Shown: in pieces, positions 38,138 through 49,994 of the stretch
Layout: each line of letters begins with the position of its first letter
Numbering within the stretch: position 1 is the first letter of the stretch
Assembly: GCF_963675165.1 (NCBI RefSeq)
Contig: NC_087386.1
Coordinates: forward strand, 2,668,169-2,732,168
Source of the DNA: Halichondria panicea
Taxonomy: Eukaryota; Porifera; Demospongiae; Suberitida; Halichondriidae
Direction of reading: 5' to 3'
DNA length: 64,000 nt
Position numbers and translations under genes: made by a program
Notes under the pieces: model-generated
Seen by the model: only the letters and a program-made list of their open reading frames with translations
Told to the model about the DNA's origin: nothing
Database searches by the model: none

Positions 38138-39606
38138 TCATGAGTACACAACGGCCCATATTGCTATCGCAAATATAAGAACCATTACTGCTGCTATAAA
38201 CATCCACAGTTGACTACTAATAGATCTACTCTCAAGTTGGTTAGGTTTCACAGAATCCAGCTGAGGTGTGTCTTGAGGGCAAGCGGATGAAGAGGATGAC
38301 TCGAGGCAGAGTGATGAGAGAAGAGCTGTTGCAGACGCTACTCCAAGCAAATCACACACTCGACCTTCACACTCCTGTGAGATAGGAATCATTCAACGAT
38401 TAAAGGGTTTGCTGACGAGGGGCTACAATTGTTGTGACATTAGTACACAGACAGGCTACCTTAACGTCCTCTCCTGGTAGAGAGTACTCCGAGAATGACC
38501 AGGCAGCACTGGGGACAGTTACAGAGACCCGACACGGGAGGGACAGGGAGAGACCTGAAGAGATACGTATACTTACAGTAACTCAATAATTTTATAAGAT
38601 TTAATTACAGCATAGATTTTTTTTCAAAAAGTACACGTAAACATTGATATCTGTACGTGCCAGTTGAAGTGTCATGAACAGTGTCTGCTTCTGTGAGAGC
38701 TACTAGTTGAGATGTTAAACTTCGACAAGCATCTTCTTTGATGGCCTGCAAGAGATGTAGAGTTTATACTCTTCATTCAAAGTGCACATCTATAAATCTT
38801 GCCGTACATCTTCTAACTACCACATGAACTTTTGAAATACCGCATAGTGGGTATACTCATTTCGGGGGTATAAACTTTGCAGCACATGCTTAATTAGAAA
38901 AAAACTATTGTTTGTATCCTCGAAATAATAATACTTATACTCGCTATATGGTAGTTTTACAGCACCAGTTACCTAGTACCTGTAGTGCATCGCTGTAAGT
39001 GGCCCTGGAGTGTAGATAAGCAGTGAGAGACAGGCACCCAGTCAGTCCTACCCTCCTTGCCCTAGTCAGTAGATTAACACCTTCCTCGGAATGCAGGGGC
39101 TGCGAAACAGACAGGGAAGTAACGAAGCATTAAGATGATTATCATAATGGACCATAAAGCACAGTGTATTTGTCTAGTAGTACAGGCTTTTGAGACACAG
39201 AAGTGAAGCAATTGCTTTAGGGGAAGAGATAATAAAATGAAAAGTACTAATGTTTAGACAATACACATTAGTAGACTCACGTGTCTTGTTAAGATGTCCA
39301 ATTTGATTCCTCCGTCTGGAACAGACAGTTCATTCTTCCTGGTCTTGGGCAGTATGGGGTCTCCCTCATCAACAAAACGACCACTCACTTTGAGCAATGG
39401 CCGTGAGAACACCTCCTCAACAGTGTCTACCACAGTAGCCTGTATAGTGGTACACATGTAGCTGCTGCTTGTATTTAACAAAATCAGTTCAACTTTCCCC
39501 AAAATAATTACTGCTCTCTAGTTTTCCATACCCTTCTATTTACAAACTGAGTTCCCACAAACTATTATAGTGTAAGCACATGTTCTGTGCCTGCAGGGAT
39601 GTACCC
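38138..39606 (-). pseudogene. ODR4: ODR4 3' half, promoterless copy
   Basis: Contains the exons from ATVVDTVEEVFSRPLL (about 39250-39440) down to the tail anchor SQLWMFIAAVMVLIFAI and stop at 38138. It is nearly identical to 58745-60210, including introns and an intronic MITE at about 38837-38953. Differences include a missing 9-12-base piece after PQDTP. All 5' exons and the promoter are absent; the copy ends inside an intron at 39606. The exons remain open, so decay is recent. Confidence 0.9.
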
Positions 39607-41720
39607 GAAGACCTCGAGCAAACGTGTCCATAGCACCTGGAATAATTATACGATAGTGTGTATATGCTTGATCTCTTAATACTTGGAGCATAATATAGAT
39701 ACGTACATGCATGTACCACTCACCAATGTGTGAGATGAACATGTCCTCCAGAGCAGTGGACTCTCTCCTCACTTTGCAGTCAAAGTTGAGGCCACCCGGA
39801 GCCAGACCACCTTGCTCCAGAATCACCTGAGGAAAGACACTTTAAGTTTGTCTTAGTTTTAGTTTTGTCTTTCGACCCACTCCATTTGGGTAGACAAATA
39901 AAGTCTGTACGCTACAAATATACTCTTGTAAAAGGAAGTTGCATTGTCCTTTTCTATTATCCCTCACCTTGACAACGAGGGTGGAATTTTTGACGTCCAT
40001 AGGAAACTGGTCAGTGTCCCAGCCGAGGTCAGGTGACCCTGTGTTGGCGTCAATGGAGCCCAGCATCCCATAACCAGAAGCAACCACTATGTCGTGCTCG
40101 TAGCCATGACCAGCCAGGCTCGTGTGGTTGGGCTCTATGTTCAGCTGCATTGGAGTATAGAAAATTAGTATAATTATAGAGAGGGCCATGTTTTAAATGC
40201 CTCAAGATGTCTCTTAATCGTCAATCCTAAAATTGACACAGCTATAGATTTATTTTCACCTTGAAGTCTTTGTCCAAGTTGTAAGTCTTCAAGAACGCAA
40301 TCACAGTCTGAACATCTGCCGGTTCAAACAGAGACACACAAAATGGTTTACTGAGGAAAGTGCTAAGACAAACAGCTTACCGTAGTCGTACTGGTGCTTC
40401 ATAGGTTCCTTAGGCTTTGGTTCAATGAGCAGTTGACCATTGAAGCCAATCTTATTCTTGTACTGGACAACCATCTTGAAGAATCCTCCCATGTGGTCGA
40501 GCTCTCTCTTGACATCAGTATTGAGCAGAGACTGGTAGCCCTCACGACCTCCCCAAAACACTGCAAGAGGCTTTATAGTTGCAACGGCTGCAATAACTGT
40601 ACTCTAAAATTAATAGTCAAAGGGTATTTTTAATTAAAGGGCTCTGTAAAGCAACTTTCTGAGCTAGCCAGTACCAGGTAAATGCCCTCTTTGCAGACAA
40701 TGCTGATGATTGGACAAGGACGATGACAATGGTGTGTGTAGCTGTGCTAGCTCAGGCACTCACCAAATCCCTCTGCTCTCAGTTTCTTGGCAATCTCCAG
40801 TCCTTTCTTGACCTGGGCAGCTGCCATTGCGAACACGGCAGCGTCAGGATTGGTGCTCGCTCCACACGCGTACACGGGGTGGGCAAACAGGTTACATGTA
40901 GCCCAGAGCAACTTGACACCCGTCTCCTTCTGAAGCTGGAGGGCAAGGTCCACCATCTTGTCCAGATTCTGATTGGTCGTTTTCAGGTCTGCTCCCATTG
41001 GGGCGATATCCCTGAAGCAAAGGAGAAATTATAACTTGTAACTGCGCATACTGTGGGATGGGAAGTACGTTGTGTTAGGCTTACCTGTCGTGAAAGCACC
41101 AGTACTTGACCTGAAATTAGAAGTGTGGAATAGGTTAAAAATTGTCTTTGTAGTACACCTAAAGGTCACCCTTTAATATGTACCACATATATACAGCATA
41201 GATGACGATCCTCACCCCGAGTTTCTTAAAGAATTTGAACCCAGCTCTGAGTCGTCTCTTGGCATTCTCCATGGAGTCAGACTGATCGTCCCAGGGGCGA
41301 CAGAGGGTGGGGTAGCCAAATGGGTCAGCCCCTATCAATCAGTATTAAGTCATTTTTAGTTCTGCTGGTGTCAACACACTAGTTGGTGTCAACACACGCT
41401 AAGAAATCTCAATGTCTCACCAGTTCCTCGGAAGGTGTGCCAGAAGCAAACTGAGAACCGGAGCCACTCCTCCATTGTCCGACCTCTGACCACCTCCTGA
41501 GGATTGTAGTACTTGAAGCAGAGGATGTCACTGGCGGGAGCATCCGGCTTGTACTGGATCTCACCAATACCTGCAACATCACATCCATCACATGGGGGTA
41601 TCCGGTGTGCAGCAACATTCATATATACAGTGCTCACTCACCTGGAAAGAATTCTTTGCCAGGCTCATAAGCAAAGCTACTTGCTTCAGAAGACTTGCTT
41701 GCTGGGGCAAAAGATGACAT
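39607..41720 (-). pseudogene. xylA: Xylose isomerase copy lacking its last exons
   Basis: The ATG at 41720 and the exons as far as HIG (about 39720) are open and nearly identical to the complete gene. Changes include Ser to Ala at PDAPASD, Glu to Lys at NLDKMVD, Gly to Arg at KLRAEGF and Ala to Val at DVQTV. The next exon stops after [10 protein letters not shown] at the junction with ODR4 intron sequence, so the C-terminal part is missing. Splicing from the last intact donor (phase 1) into the downstream ODR4 exon (phase 0) would be out of frame and stop within about ten codons. It may still be transcribed from its own promoter. Confidence 0.88.
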
Positions 41721-42047
41721 GGCTGCTAGTTCACCCTTGATAGACTGTCTTACTTGTGTGAAGACTAATCTGCATGTGACCTCTCTGTGCTGCATTGATA
41801 GCCACCCCCTCAGTCAACAAAGGGGGTGTATCTCATATCATACTGAGGCAGGGTGCGGCTAATTTATGAGACAAAAGTGTCGGTCAGGAACTTGGAATTA
41901 AATATGGCCGCATGCGATAAACTACTCTCTGGCCTCTTTTGCTTCACTGCTCGCTATGCACACATGGTTTTACTTTGATACGCCCCTTATAGCCTGCATG
42001 TAGCACCTTGGCTCACGAGATACTTTGTTCCAAAAAAGAGCAAAAAA

Positions 42048-43069
42048 AATGGCTGAAAGATGTGACAACTCTCGTTCTCTACCCAAGAAGAAGCGTGCTA
42101 GGCATGGTTTTCGGTACCAAATGGAGCTGAATTTCGATACTGAAGATGCAAAGTAGGCTTTTGTAGCTAGGATAGATAGGGCAAAGCGTTCTCTTGCTGC
42201 TACAGCTAGAGGCTCATTGCCCTTGGACAGCAGAGAGCTTATTTCTGTCCTGTTGGACAAGTTGGAGCATTATCAGGTGAGTGTGTATGATAACAAGTTG
42301 TCCTTACTCTGTACACCAATAACATTTATAATCGTGTTCTCAGAACGAGCACTCAGATTGTAACGAAGTGTCACCCTGTAAGCGTCCAGGGTACAAGCCC
42401 ACGAAGATAAAACTAGAGGATCCTCTTGCAATCGAGTCATTCACGTCAGCACTAAAAGACACCCTTATTTACAAGAATGCCGAATCATATTGTCGAGTGA
42501 GGTTTTTTCTAATTATTATAAATTTCTATGATGTTGTTTTTACAGTGTCGAGACACATTCTGGGTGGAGTCTTTCAATCACCAGCTGCTCACATACATCT
42601 CAAAACGTGTACACTTCTACATTCAACATGAGAATGAACCTTGCTATTATGGACTGGGTACGTTATGCAATGTATGTACGTGTGACTGTACGTTCATTCA
42701 TTTGTTTACTTCAGAACGAGAATGTACGTAGAGAGTGTACAAGTGAACGACTGGTTCAGGGCATGAGAAGACCGGATCGTAGGACTCACGTAAGAGTGCT
42801 GGTAGAAAAATCGTTCAACTTTGCCGGAGAAATATGGGAGAATTACGAGCAGCAGAGAAAAGTTGACCTCAGGTACTGCGTAATATATTTTATGTACAAT
42901 CTACATAATTTATTTTACATATAATTTAATTTTGCTACATGTATATATGTGCAGTGAGTTTGTAGAGGACGTGCAACCTGAGCAATCAGATGAGCCAGTA
43001 GATGAAAACGAGGACCTATTAAACGATGGTGTACATGTACTTGACGAAGGTCTTTATGAAGACATATAA
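42048..43069 (+). pseudogene. Decayed transposase-like gene (DTFWVESFNH family)
   Basis: The ATG at 42048 (MAERCDNSRSLPKKKRARHGF) opens an exon interrupted by TAG at 42154, after which the same frame continues to a normal donor. Later exons contain CRDTFWVESFNHQLLTY and, after a one-frame slip near 42623, MRMNLAIMDW, then NENVRRECTSERL, an acidic tail and a stop at 43067. The W-V-E-S-F-N and M-R-M-N-L-A motifs are familiar to me from repeated, unnamed, transposon-like proteins of invertebrates; the glutamate could be the last catalytic residue of a DDE domain. Two lesions make it non-functional. It converges on the P2X7-like gene, 65 bases away. Confidence 0.55.
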
Positions 43070-43134
43070 AGTAAGTACGTATCCGTGCAAATTTTGACTA
43101 GCCAATCAGCATTTTATAATTGCATTTTACATAA

Positions 43135-44063
43135 TTAAACAATAAAGGAAGTAGAAGACTGGAAGTCTGTGTATGGAACTCCATCTGGATTCGGAAATCG
43201 CTACCTCCTGGAAAAGGTATATAGCAATTGATCGTACTTGCACTGTAAAGTGGGCATCATTTATAACTTACTCTCAATACACAGTCAGGCATCACATCCC
43301 TCTTGTCATGTGCACTGGTTTTGGTCACTTTATATGCCATATATAGAGGGTGATTCCATACCCCCAACTGACCTAGCAGCGTCCAATACTTTCTGTATAG
43401 TTTGAAGCGCTTCACCATGTTCCCCAAATTAGGTGCAGCGCTTCCAATCAGCCAGCTGGGTGGTCTGGCTCTGACACACGGTGACAGGTGGCAGTACGGG
43501 CAGGGACCCTCTCCATTCAAGACTGGAGGATCATCGTGATCATACCCTCCGGGACCTAAGGAAAGTACCACTCATTTTATTCATATGTACAGGTTAGTGA
43601 CATTCACCTTTCTTAGGCCTCGAAGGACCGGCTTCACCCCCAACTGTCCTTACTCGAACTCGAGAAACACCTGTGCAAAAGATAAGTGATCGTCATCCAT
43701 ATCACGTGATAATTATTGAAATTAATTCCTCTAGAATTACCTCTCTTTGGGCTCTTCGCTGGAGGGGGAGCAGCTTCACCACTGGATGTATTACACCCGC
43801 CTGACACTGATGGTAATTTAATTGTATTTGAAATCATCATTCTAATATTTACTTTCCAGTGTTACCTTCGGATGGCGCCGAATCAATTTCGTCAAGAGTG
43901 ACGTCGGGGAACAGCGCAAGCAACTTCTGGAACTCCTCCAGAAAGTGCACTGGAGGATGCTGGCTGTACCGTACCTGAAGCTGAATAGATGTAGATCTAC
44001 ATCTTATTTATGTAATGTCTTCTGTGGTACCTTGAGTCTTGCTTGTTCTGTATAAGTAGCCAT
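43135..44063 (-). CDS. Stand-alone protein with a P2X7-C-terminal-like cysteine domain
   Basis: Six exons join cleanly in phase from ATG 44063 (MATYTEQARLK) to stop 43135, about 215 residues with no lesion. The N-terminal part is helical (FLEEFQKLLALFPDVTLDEI), then a basic, proline-rich linker. The domain follows: CPYCHLSPCV, PPSWLIGSAAPNLGN, KRFKLYRKYWTLLGQLG, DKRDVMPDCVLR, and, in the last exon, RFPNPDGVPYTDF. The C-x2-C...C-V, R-x2-LYR-x-Y, R-x-V-x-P-x-C-V and R-x-FP-x-P-x-G-x-Y sequence is the pattern of the zinc-binding cytoplasmic domain of P2X7 receptors and of its stand-alone invertebrate relatives. There is no channel part. It lies in the same insertion as a transposase-like pseudogene. 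Confidence 0.65.
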
Positions 44064-44471
44064 TATGTGTTTTTTGTTTGCTTGTGCTAAAAAAAACCAC
44101 GTGCATGTATCCCCACCCTGGTATAAAATGCGCATGCTTGTTTTAGAGCTGTCTAAATCGTTTGAACGGGCTATGAAGCGGGAAAAGAAACAAGAGCTGT
44201 TTACAGATATTTGAATGTTGGAGCTGGGGTCAAAGGTCTGCCCAGGGCACGGGCCTTTTGTACCGCAACAGGCGGAAGTGAATCTAAACACTGGGAATTT
44301 CCCGGGGGGGCCCCCCTAGCCCTACAGATATATATAGTAAACCAACAAGCATACGTCTACATGTATTTGCAAGCATTGCTGCAAGATACTGCAAAATCAA
44401 GTGACAAGATTCACATAAGGCCTAGATCTATTTTGTGTAAGTTGCATTATTCAGATCTACATTTGATTTAT

Positions 44472-46314
44472 ACCGTACCCTCTCGAAAATACGCCCACCC
44501 TTTTCTGCAAGAAGTCTAGGCTTATTAGGGGACTGGGCGTTTAATCGCGAACGGCGAGTTTTCATTCGAATATACGCCCACCCGCGGCCTCAAATCGAGG
44601 TTTATACTTTGCTCTATTGTATTTTCATTTTAATACATAGTATGAACATTTCATTGACAACAACAATGTTATAAACTAATGCATGAGTATGATAAAGCAA
44701 GACAAGAGAATGAACAAGAAGAAGTGAACTCTGACTCTTCGTTGCTTGTCACTTGTGTCGATGTCAGATGTACGTAGCAGAAACTTCCCAAAGGATGATA
44801 GGTCATACTCCTACAGAGCAGCTATCAGGTACTTTGTTTCAGAAAACCAAGGCAAGGTAACCTGCAAAATTGGCCTGTGTGATAACTTTCTTGGACTTTG
44901 TGTTTTCTTTTCTCTGCATATAGGACTACTTGTTCCCTGCATATACATCTTCAGGGGCAAACAGATCCATACAGAGAAAGTTATATGTCTGATCTTGGTC
45001 CAGCAAGGAGTATAGTCTTACTAGCTACTACCTAAAACTTCCTTTCTTCACTAAAATTAATGGTGAACATGTGGCATTTAGCTACTGCGCATGCTCAAAC
45101 TCTTCATTCTAGGTGGGCTTATAATCGAGTGAAAATACCCTTGTGCAAGAACTTAGCCTCGATCCCAGGCCGAGTTTTCGCTTTTATAACGGTTAGGCGA
45201 ACAACTGGGCCTGGTACTAGTTGTCTGCGCATGCGTCAATCGTTCGTCAGATTCTGACGAATGGATATTCTCGTTCACTTTCGTGACATTTATATTCGTG
45301 TACTATCGTGTACTAGAAGTCAGTTCCCGTTTTATCATTATTGGAATCGATTGGAATGGCTCTTAGCTGAAGCTTCTCTCTTCTCTGAAGCTTATTCTGA
45401 AGACTGAACAACAAGGGAAGAGGTATAAAGCTTTGTCAAGCTTGTTAAGGTCAGATATTTTTGTGTGGGGCCCTATGGCCGGCTATGCTATCAAGTCTTG
45501 TTCATGTTTGGCAAGAATGTAGGTAGACTATAGTTTCATCATTAATATGGTGGATCAAGTGAAGAGTGTGAGCTAGAGAACTTGGTGCTGCCATCATCAG
45601 CTCGTCGACAATGACACTATAACCGAGAAATTTAATATGTATAGATCTACACGTATTTAAAATGTCTACTTCTCTGTACAGGAGCAATGGCTAATATCCA
45701 GCTATCCCAACAGTGCTCCTCTTGGCTATACTAACGGACGAGACTGGACAGTTTGAGGTAAGGGTTTTACCGTCTTTGGTTTCTTTTAATATTGTCCTAT
45801 ACTCACAGACACAGGACTGGAGTATGACCTGCTCATTCGAGCGTTGCTGGGTAGCTCAGAGATATCAAGAGAATCTACGTTTTCTCAAGTAATGAGTTAC
45901 GAGTTGGGGCCTAGAATCAGAGAAGTCCAGCAGCCTGCTAAATCTTTTTGAAACGTAATTTGAAGGCATTCAATCATCCTGAAGTTGCCCTGGGTCACTG
46001 TAATTGTGCTGCAGCACAACTGGCAACTCCCCAGGCCTTTGTGAAGCAGCTCCCTATGTGCATCTTTTGTGTACTCACTCTGTGCATTTTCTGTGTACAA
46101 ATTTCCATTATTGATTTATTAAATATTTTTGCCGACCACAAATATACAATGAAAATTTGACGCATGCGCAGACAACTAGTACCAGGCCCAGTTGTTCGCC
46201 TAACCGTTATAAAAGCGAAAACTCGGCCTGGGATCGAGGCTAGCAAGAACTTCGAAGCAAAAGAGTGGATGGGCGTTTATTCAAGATGGGCTTATTTTTG
46301 CGAGGGTACGGTAT
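44472..46314. mobile_element. Element with TACCGTACCCTC ends, absent from the left duplication copy
   Basis: The left end taccgtaccctctcgaaaat is matched by the reverse complement of the right end ttgcgagggtacggta at about 46300-46314. The matching place in the left copy (about 31040) is continuous. A second element (45154-46242) is nested inside. A short plus-strand exon-like stretch at 44760-44930 (SDVRSRNFPKDDRSYSY) is unassigned. Confidence 0.7.
45154..46242. mobile_element. 1089-bp inverted-repeat element with perfect 9-bp target duplication
   Basis: The ends tagcctcgatcccaggccga and its reverse complement extend as an inverted repeat for about 85 bases, out to the gcgcatgcgtca block. 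GCAAGAACT flanks both sides (45145-45153 and 46243-46251). A 9-bp duplication points to MULE-type transposition. The interior has no intact frame. Confidence 0.92.
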
Positions 46315-46339
46315 TTGTAACCAGGTATTGTAAGTGAAA

Positions 46340-46896
46340 GAAGGCCTGCTATCGACTGCTTGCGCATGCGCCAAATTATTGGATTTTTTCCCGTAAATAT
46401 TTCTATAATACTGGATACATCAGAGAAAATATTCTAAAAGTCATACACAGAGCTATATAGCTAGCTAGCTAGAAACAGAGCTGTGTAGGTTTGTTGTACT
46501 GCTATTTTCTTCTGATAGAATCAGTAGCAGTAGTATAGTAGACTTTCACCAAAGTTAGTGTTAAATGGGCGTGGCCTGTCCATATAGGCTCTTATCAGCC
46601 GTCACTCCTTTCAGACGATCGTCATCCACACTGTTGCAGGCTGTGAGTCTTTTGTTAACATAGCAGGCTAAGGGTAGCTATCACAGAATGCTATCCGATG
46701 GGCTAGAAACCTTCAATCAAACTTTCTATCTACTTCCTTCAATCCACTTCCTTTCGTTGTGATGTCATAGTTTTACTGAGCATAAACGATGTTATCCAAA
46801 GCCCCCAGATACCGGGGGGGATATTAGCGCATGCGCAAGCAGTCGATACCAGGCCCACTTCCCTAGCGGGAAGTGCGGCCTGGGATCGAGGCTAGT
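46340..46896. mobile_element. Related inverted-repeat element (GCGCATGCGC / GGCCTGGGATCGAGGCTA)
   Basis: The left part has ggcctgctatcgactgcttgcg and the right part its reverse complement (cgcaagcagtcgataccaggc), followed by ggcctgggatcgaggcta. It is the same terminal motif family as 45154-46242, though the left outer end is degraded. Confidence 0.7.
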
Positions 46897-47299
46897 ACAG
46901 TGCTAGTGGTTGAGTAGCCTTGCCACTACGTATAGGTCTATCTATATATCTATATATAGGAGCTATATAGATTGTTCAGCTGGAAAGCCCTTTGACTGTA
47001 AGCTATTACGCTCCTGAGAGGTTGCTTTACATTGAAGTCATTGTAGTTTCAATCCGTACCTGAGCTCTTGGCCGTTATATAGCGTGTGGTTGCTCTTCGG
47101 AGGTGGTCATTATTGGAGGTTCCACTGTACTTCTATGTCTAGAAAGCAGCCTTCAGTATAGCTATGCATTTAGTGTTCTGAATCTTATTTGTAGCAAAAT
47201 TTGACAATGAAGTCTCTATTTCGATGTGCATGCACATGTATTATTATACTGAAGGCTGCTTTCTAATATAGATTACAGATTACTGATCTAGCCGTCAAC

Positions 47300-47551
47300 A
47301 TGAGTTTGTACGTCGTCGGTGCGGTAGTGGGAGGCGCAACTGCCCTTGTTGCTGCACCGCTTGTAGTGACTGGACTTGGATTCACAGCTGCTGGGATAAC
47401 AGCTGGATCAGCAGCAGCGTCTATGATGTCAGCCATGGGTCCCACTGCAGCAGGAGGAGTTGTGGCCACACTTCAGGCTGGTTTAGTGCTGCTGCCAGTA
47501 CGGTTATTACTGGTGCTGGAGGTGCTATTAGAGCAGCGGTTACAGCTATAG
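47300..47551 (+). pseudogene. ISG12-like copy, frameshifted
   Basis: Matches the intact gene as far as GGVVATLQ, then lacks about 17 bases (the part encoding SVGAAG), and the frame shifts to LVLLPVRLLLVLEVLLEQ. The ISG12 C-terminal third is therefore replaced by an unrelated leucine-rich tail. The deletion is not a multiple of three, which argues against selection for the family function. Confidence 0.85.
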
Positions 47552-47654
47552 TGTAGAGTCTAGACTGTCTGGCAGCAAACACTCAACTCAATGTTTAGAT
47601 CTAGTTGTTGTTTCATTGTAAGAATTATATAGCAAGATTATTCTTTAGCTGTAC

Positions 47655-48195
47655 CATAGATAGAGTAGAAGAGAGGGATTGGAAAAGGAAGTGATTCACG
47701 TGATGTTTTACAATGAAGTCTACGTAGTGGCTCTGGGACCATCCGTGTATCTCCTCATAACTCCCGCAAAAGCCCGGGAAATTTATTGTGTCCAAAGCAT
47801 ACATCTCAGAGCTACCCCCATTACTGAATCACATGCCCCCTGATAGTAGGTATCAATTGGAAACAAAGAAAATATAATCTCGATTGTCGTGAAGTAGCTA
47901 GAGGTACACAGAGCGCTTTTTCATGCTTGTGTTCCTATAGTACCTTTGATATAGCTAAGGCTTTGTAACTAAATAGTGTCCTGTGTCCTAAATGGCCTCA
48001 AGTATTAGAGAAAGTTGATGTTTAGCAGCAGAACTGCTCGTGGACTTCTTACAGAGAGCAAAACAATTCTCATGAATTATTCATGTTTAGCCCTCGTGTT
48101 AAAAAGTAAGCCTCGATTAAAACCGCGGAGATACACGGATGGTACTTCGAGGGTACTTCCGTTTCCAATCCCTCTTCTACTCTATCTATGGCTGT
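47655..48195. repeat. MITE with CATAGATAGAGTAGAAGAG ends
   Basis: The left end catagatagagtagaagag and right end ctcttctactctatctatg are inverted repeats extending through ggattggaaa and ggaagt. Absent at the matching place in the left copy (about 31620). Closely related ends occur at 50473 and at 52781/53982. Confidence 0.8.
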
Positions 48196-48439
48196 ACTAG
48201 CTACACCTTCATGCATGTCAATTTCTGGCTTCCAATGTGCCTAGGCTCTCTGATAACTATCTCAAACACATCACCCAAAAGCTGCACTTTGCAGCTCGCT
48301 TGGAATTGGAAGTTTGGGCAAATGGGTATTAAAAGTGCAGTTTACATAACTACTTGTTAATATCTCAAGCTGTTGTTTGCAATTTATAATCCATTTTCCC
48401 CAAACTTCCAAGTGAACTGCAAATACGACAGGTGCGGTG

Positions 48440-49284
48440 CAGCTCTAGCAATTGGCATACCTGGATCTATAAATGGTCATACAATCAAAATAATGTTATT
48501 GACTATATATATGCACTACAAACAAACTATATAAATTATGATAACTACAAATGTCTGCTGGATCAAAATGTGCATGAACGTCCAAAAAAGTGATTGTAGA
48601 GACTTTGTTTGCTTGGTCGTTGAAAAGGTAGAGAGAGATCGATGCGCGGTAGATTGTTCCATAACTTAACAGTCAAGTTGATTCAACTTGTTTGAATACT
48701 TAGTTTTTTCGAAGAGTTTGATCTTGCTTTGCTTCGGAAAACTTAACGTAGTTGTATAAGTTGAAATCGCCTGGTGATTGAATAAAATTAACATTTAACA
48801 GCAAAGGATGTCTAAGACTTACAGTACATGAGTGATAGGAGATTTACTTCGATAAGTCTAAGTTTGTAATCCATATTCTGTTATTTAAGCTCTTTGAATT
48901 AGCTCTTTGAATTAGCTCGATCTTGGCTATGTATTATAGGCTCAGTCTCCATAGTTGAGAATAAATGTTAGGTTTGATCTTACCAAGCATACTCCTCTGG
49001 CCATATAGCTACATCCGACTAGAAAAACATATTCGTTTTGCAAGTTGCTAGGATTGGCCAAACACCAAAAAACGTGGAAACAAGAAATCTTTTTTGCGCT
49101 ATCTCTAATCCTTTATTGATATACTTTTGCCGAATAGAGAGCGAGTTTTTTGTATTTCATTTTCCATGGTTATGTATTCACTATAAGTATACCACTCTGA
49201 CACTCATTCTATAACCATGAAAGATCAAATTGTTAGTAAACCCCTTCCCGACCCACAGCCGCCCCCTTTCTGACTACCACTAAG
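48440..49284. other. Copy-specific intergenic sequence
   Basis: About 570 bases (48440-49005) are absent from the left copy; I find no inverted repeat ends there. The rest matches 31925-32160. No coding potential seen. Confidence 0.45.
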
Positions 49285-49580
49285 GGTACTAATTTTAGCG
49301 AATTTTAGCGAATTTGTAATTAACGCTAAACTAAGTACGCGCTAATAATAAAACGCTAATTTTTTTCTTTTTTCTAATGTACGTTCGAGAGTATGCTCAG
49401 CAAGCTAGCTAGTCCTTTTTTCATCTGTATCTGACTCCAAACTTTCCATTCAACCTTAAAACTCATACTTGTACATCTTTCGAGATATGTTGTGGTAATG
49501 AAAATCCACCTAAATTAGTACCCTAAAAACAGAGAAAAATCTGAAAACGCTAAAATTACTATACCCGTCTATAATAGTAA
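49284..49580. repeat. MITE with GGGTACTAATTTTAGCG ends
   Basis: gggtactaattttagcgaat on the left and cgctaaaattactataccc on the right form an inverted repeat. The left duplication copy lacks about 345 bases here, between ccacagccgc and ccttttacttttcctgg. Confidence 0.75.
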
Positions 49581-49994
49581 CATTAAGGTATTATACCGGT
49601 ATACATGTAGCCCCCCTTTTATTTTTCCTGGATCCGCCTCTGCTCGTCCTCATGTCCCATGCCCAATTAATGTAGAAATACATGTAGATGAAAGAATAAG
49701 GTGACTTGAAGTAGTGACAGTGAAAAATAAATTCTAAATATAGTTTGGATGCAAGCTATGCTATTTATATATTCATCCTACATGTATTATATGTGGTTCA
49801 ACCTATACCGTTTGTAATATCCACTATATTATATTGTAAAATGGTTAATTAATTTTCATACCCCGGAAAAGTCAGGCAAGTTCCTCGAAAATATACAGGG
49901 CATAATTTTATCATTGCATAATAGTATTAAATCAGAAAGGCATGAAATACACAAGATTTACATTTGTATAGCAAAAAAGAAAAGTTTTTCACCA

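Larger units (their letters stand above)
28200..39606 (+). repeat. Tandem segmental duplication, left copy
   Basis: This copy holds most of xylose isomerase, the intact ISG12-like gene, the MULE element, the nucleoside hydrolase, the orphan membrane gene, the ALF-like gene and the 3' part of ODR4. Its right edge is the junction at 39606. Near-identity with 39607-60210 is plain across xylose isomerase (28700-30780 with 39700-41840), the ISG12 region, 31920-32500 with 49010-49910, 35020-35525 with 49915-50412, and ODR4 (38084-39606 with 58693-60210). Confidence 0.9.
41930..44284. mobile_element. Insertion carrying a transposase-like pseudogene and a P2X7-C-terminal-like gene
   Basis: In the left duplication copy the matching sequence is continuous at about 30790-30865. 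In the right copy it is split by about 2.35 kb holding two convergent genes. The edges are approximate, because the flanks are diverged just there. I could not find convincing terminal inverted repeats or a target duplication. Confidence 0.55.

Noticed and set aside
38138-41720. An expressed xylose isomerase-ODR4 fusion protein
   Set aside because: Both pieces are on the same strand, but the last intact xylose isomerase donor is phase 1 and the next ODR4 exon is phase 0, giving an early stop.
44760-45015. Exon-like stretch SDVRSRNFPKDDRSYSY
   Set aside because: It has plausible splice sites but no family I know and lies in a mobile element; too weak to call a gene.
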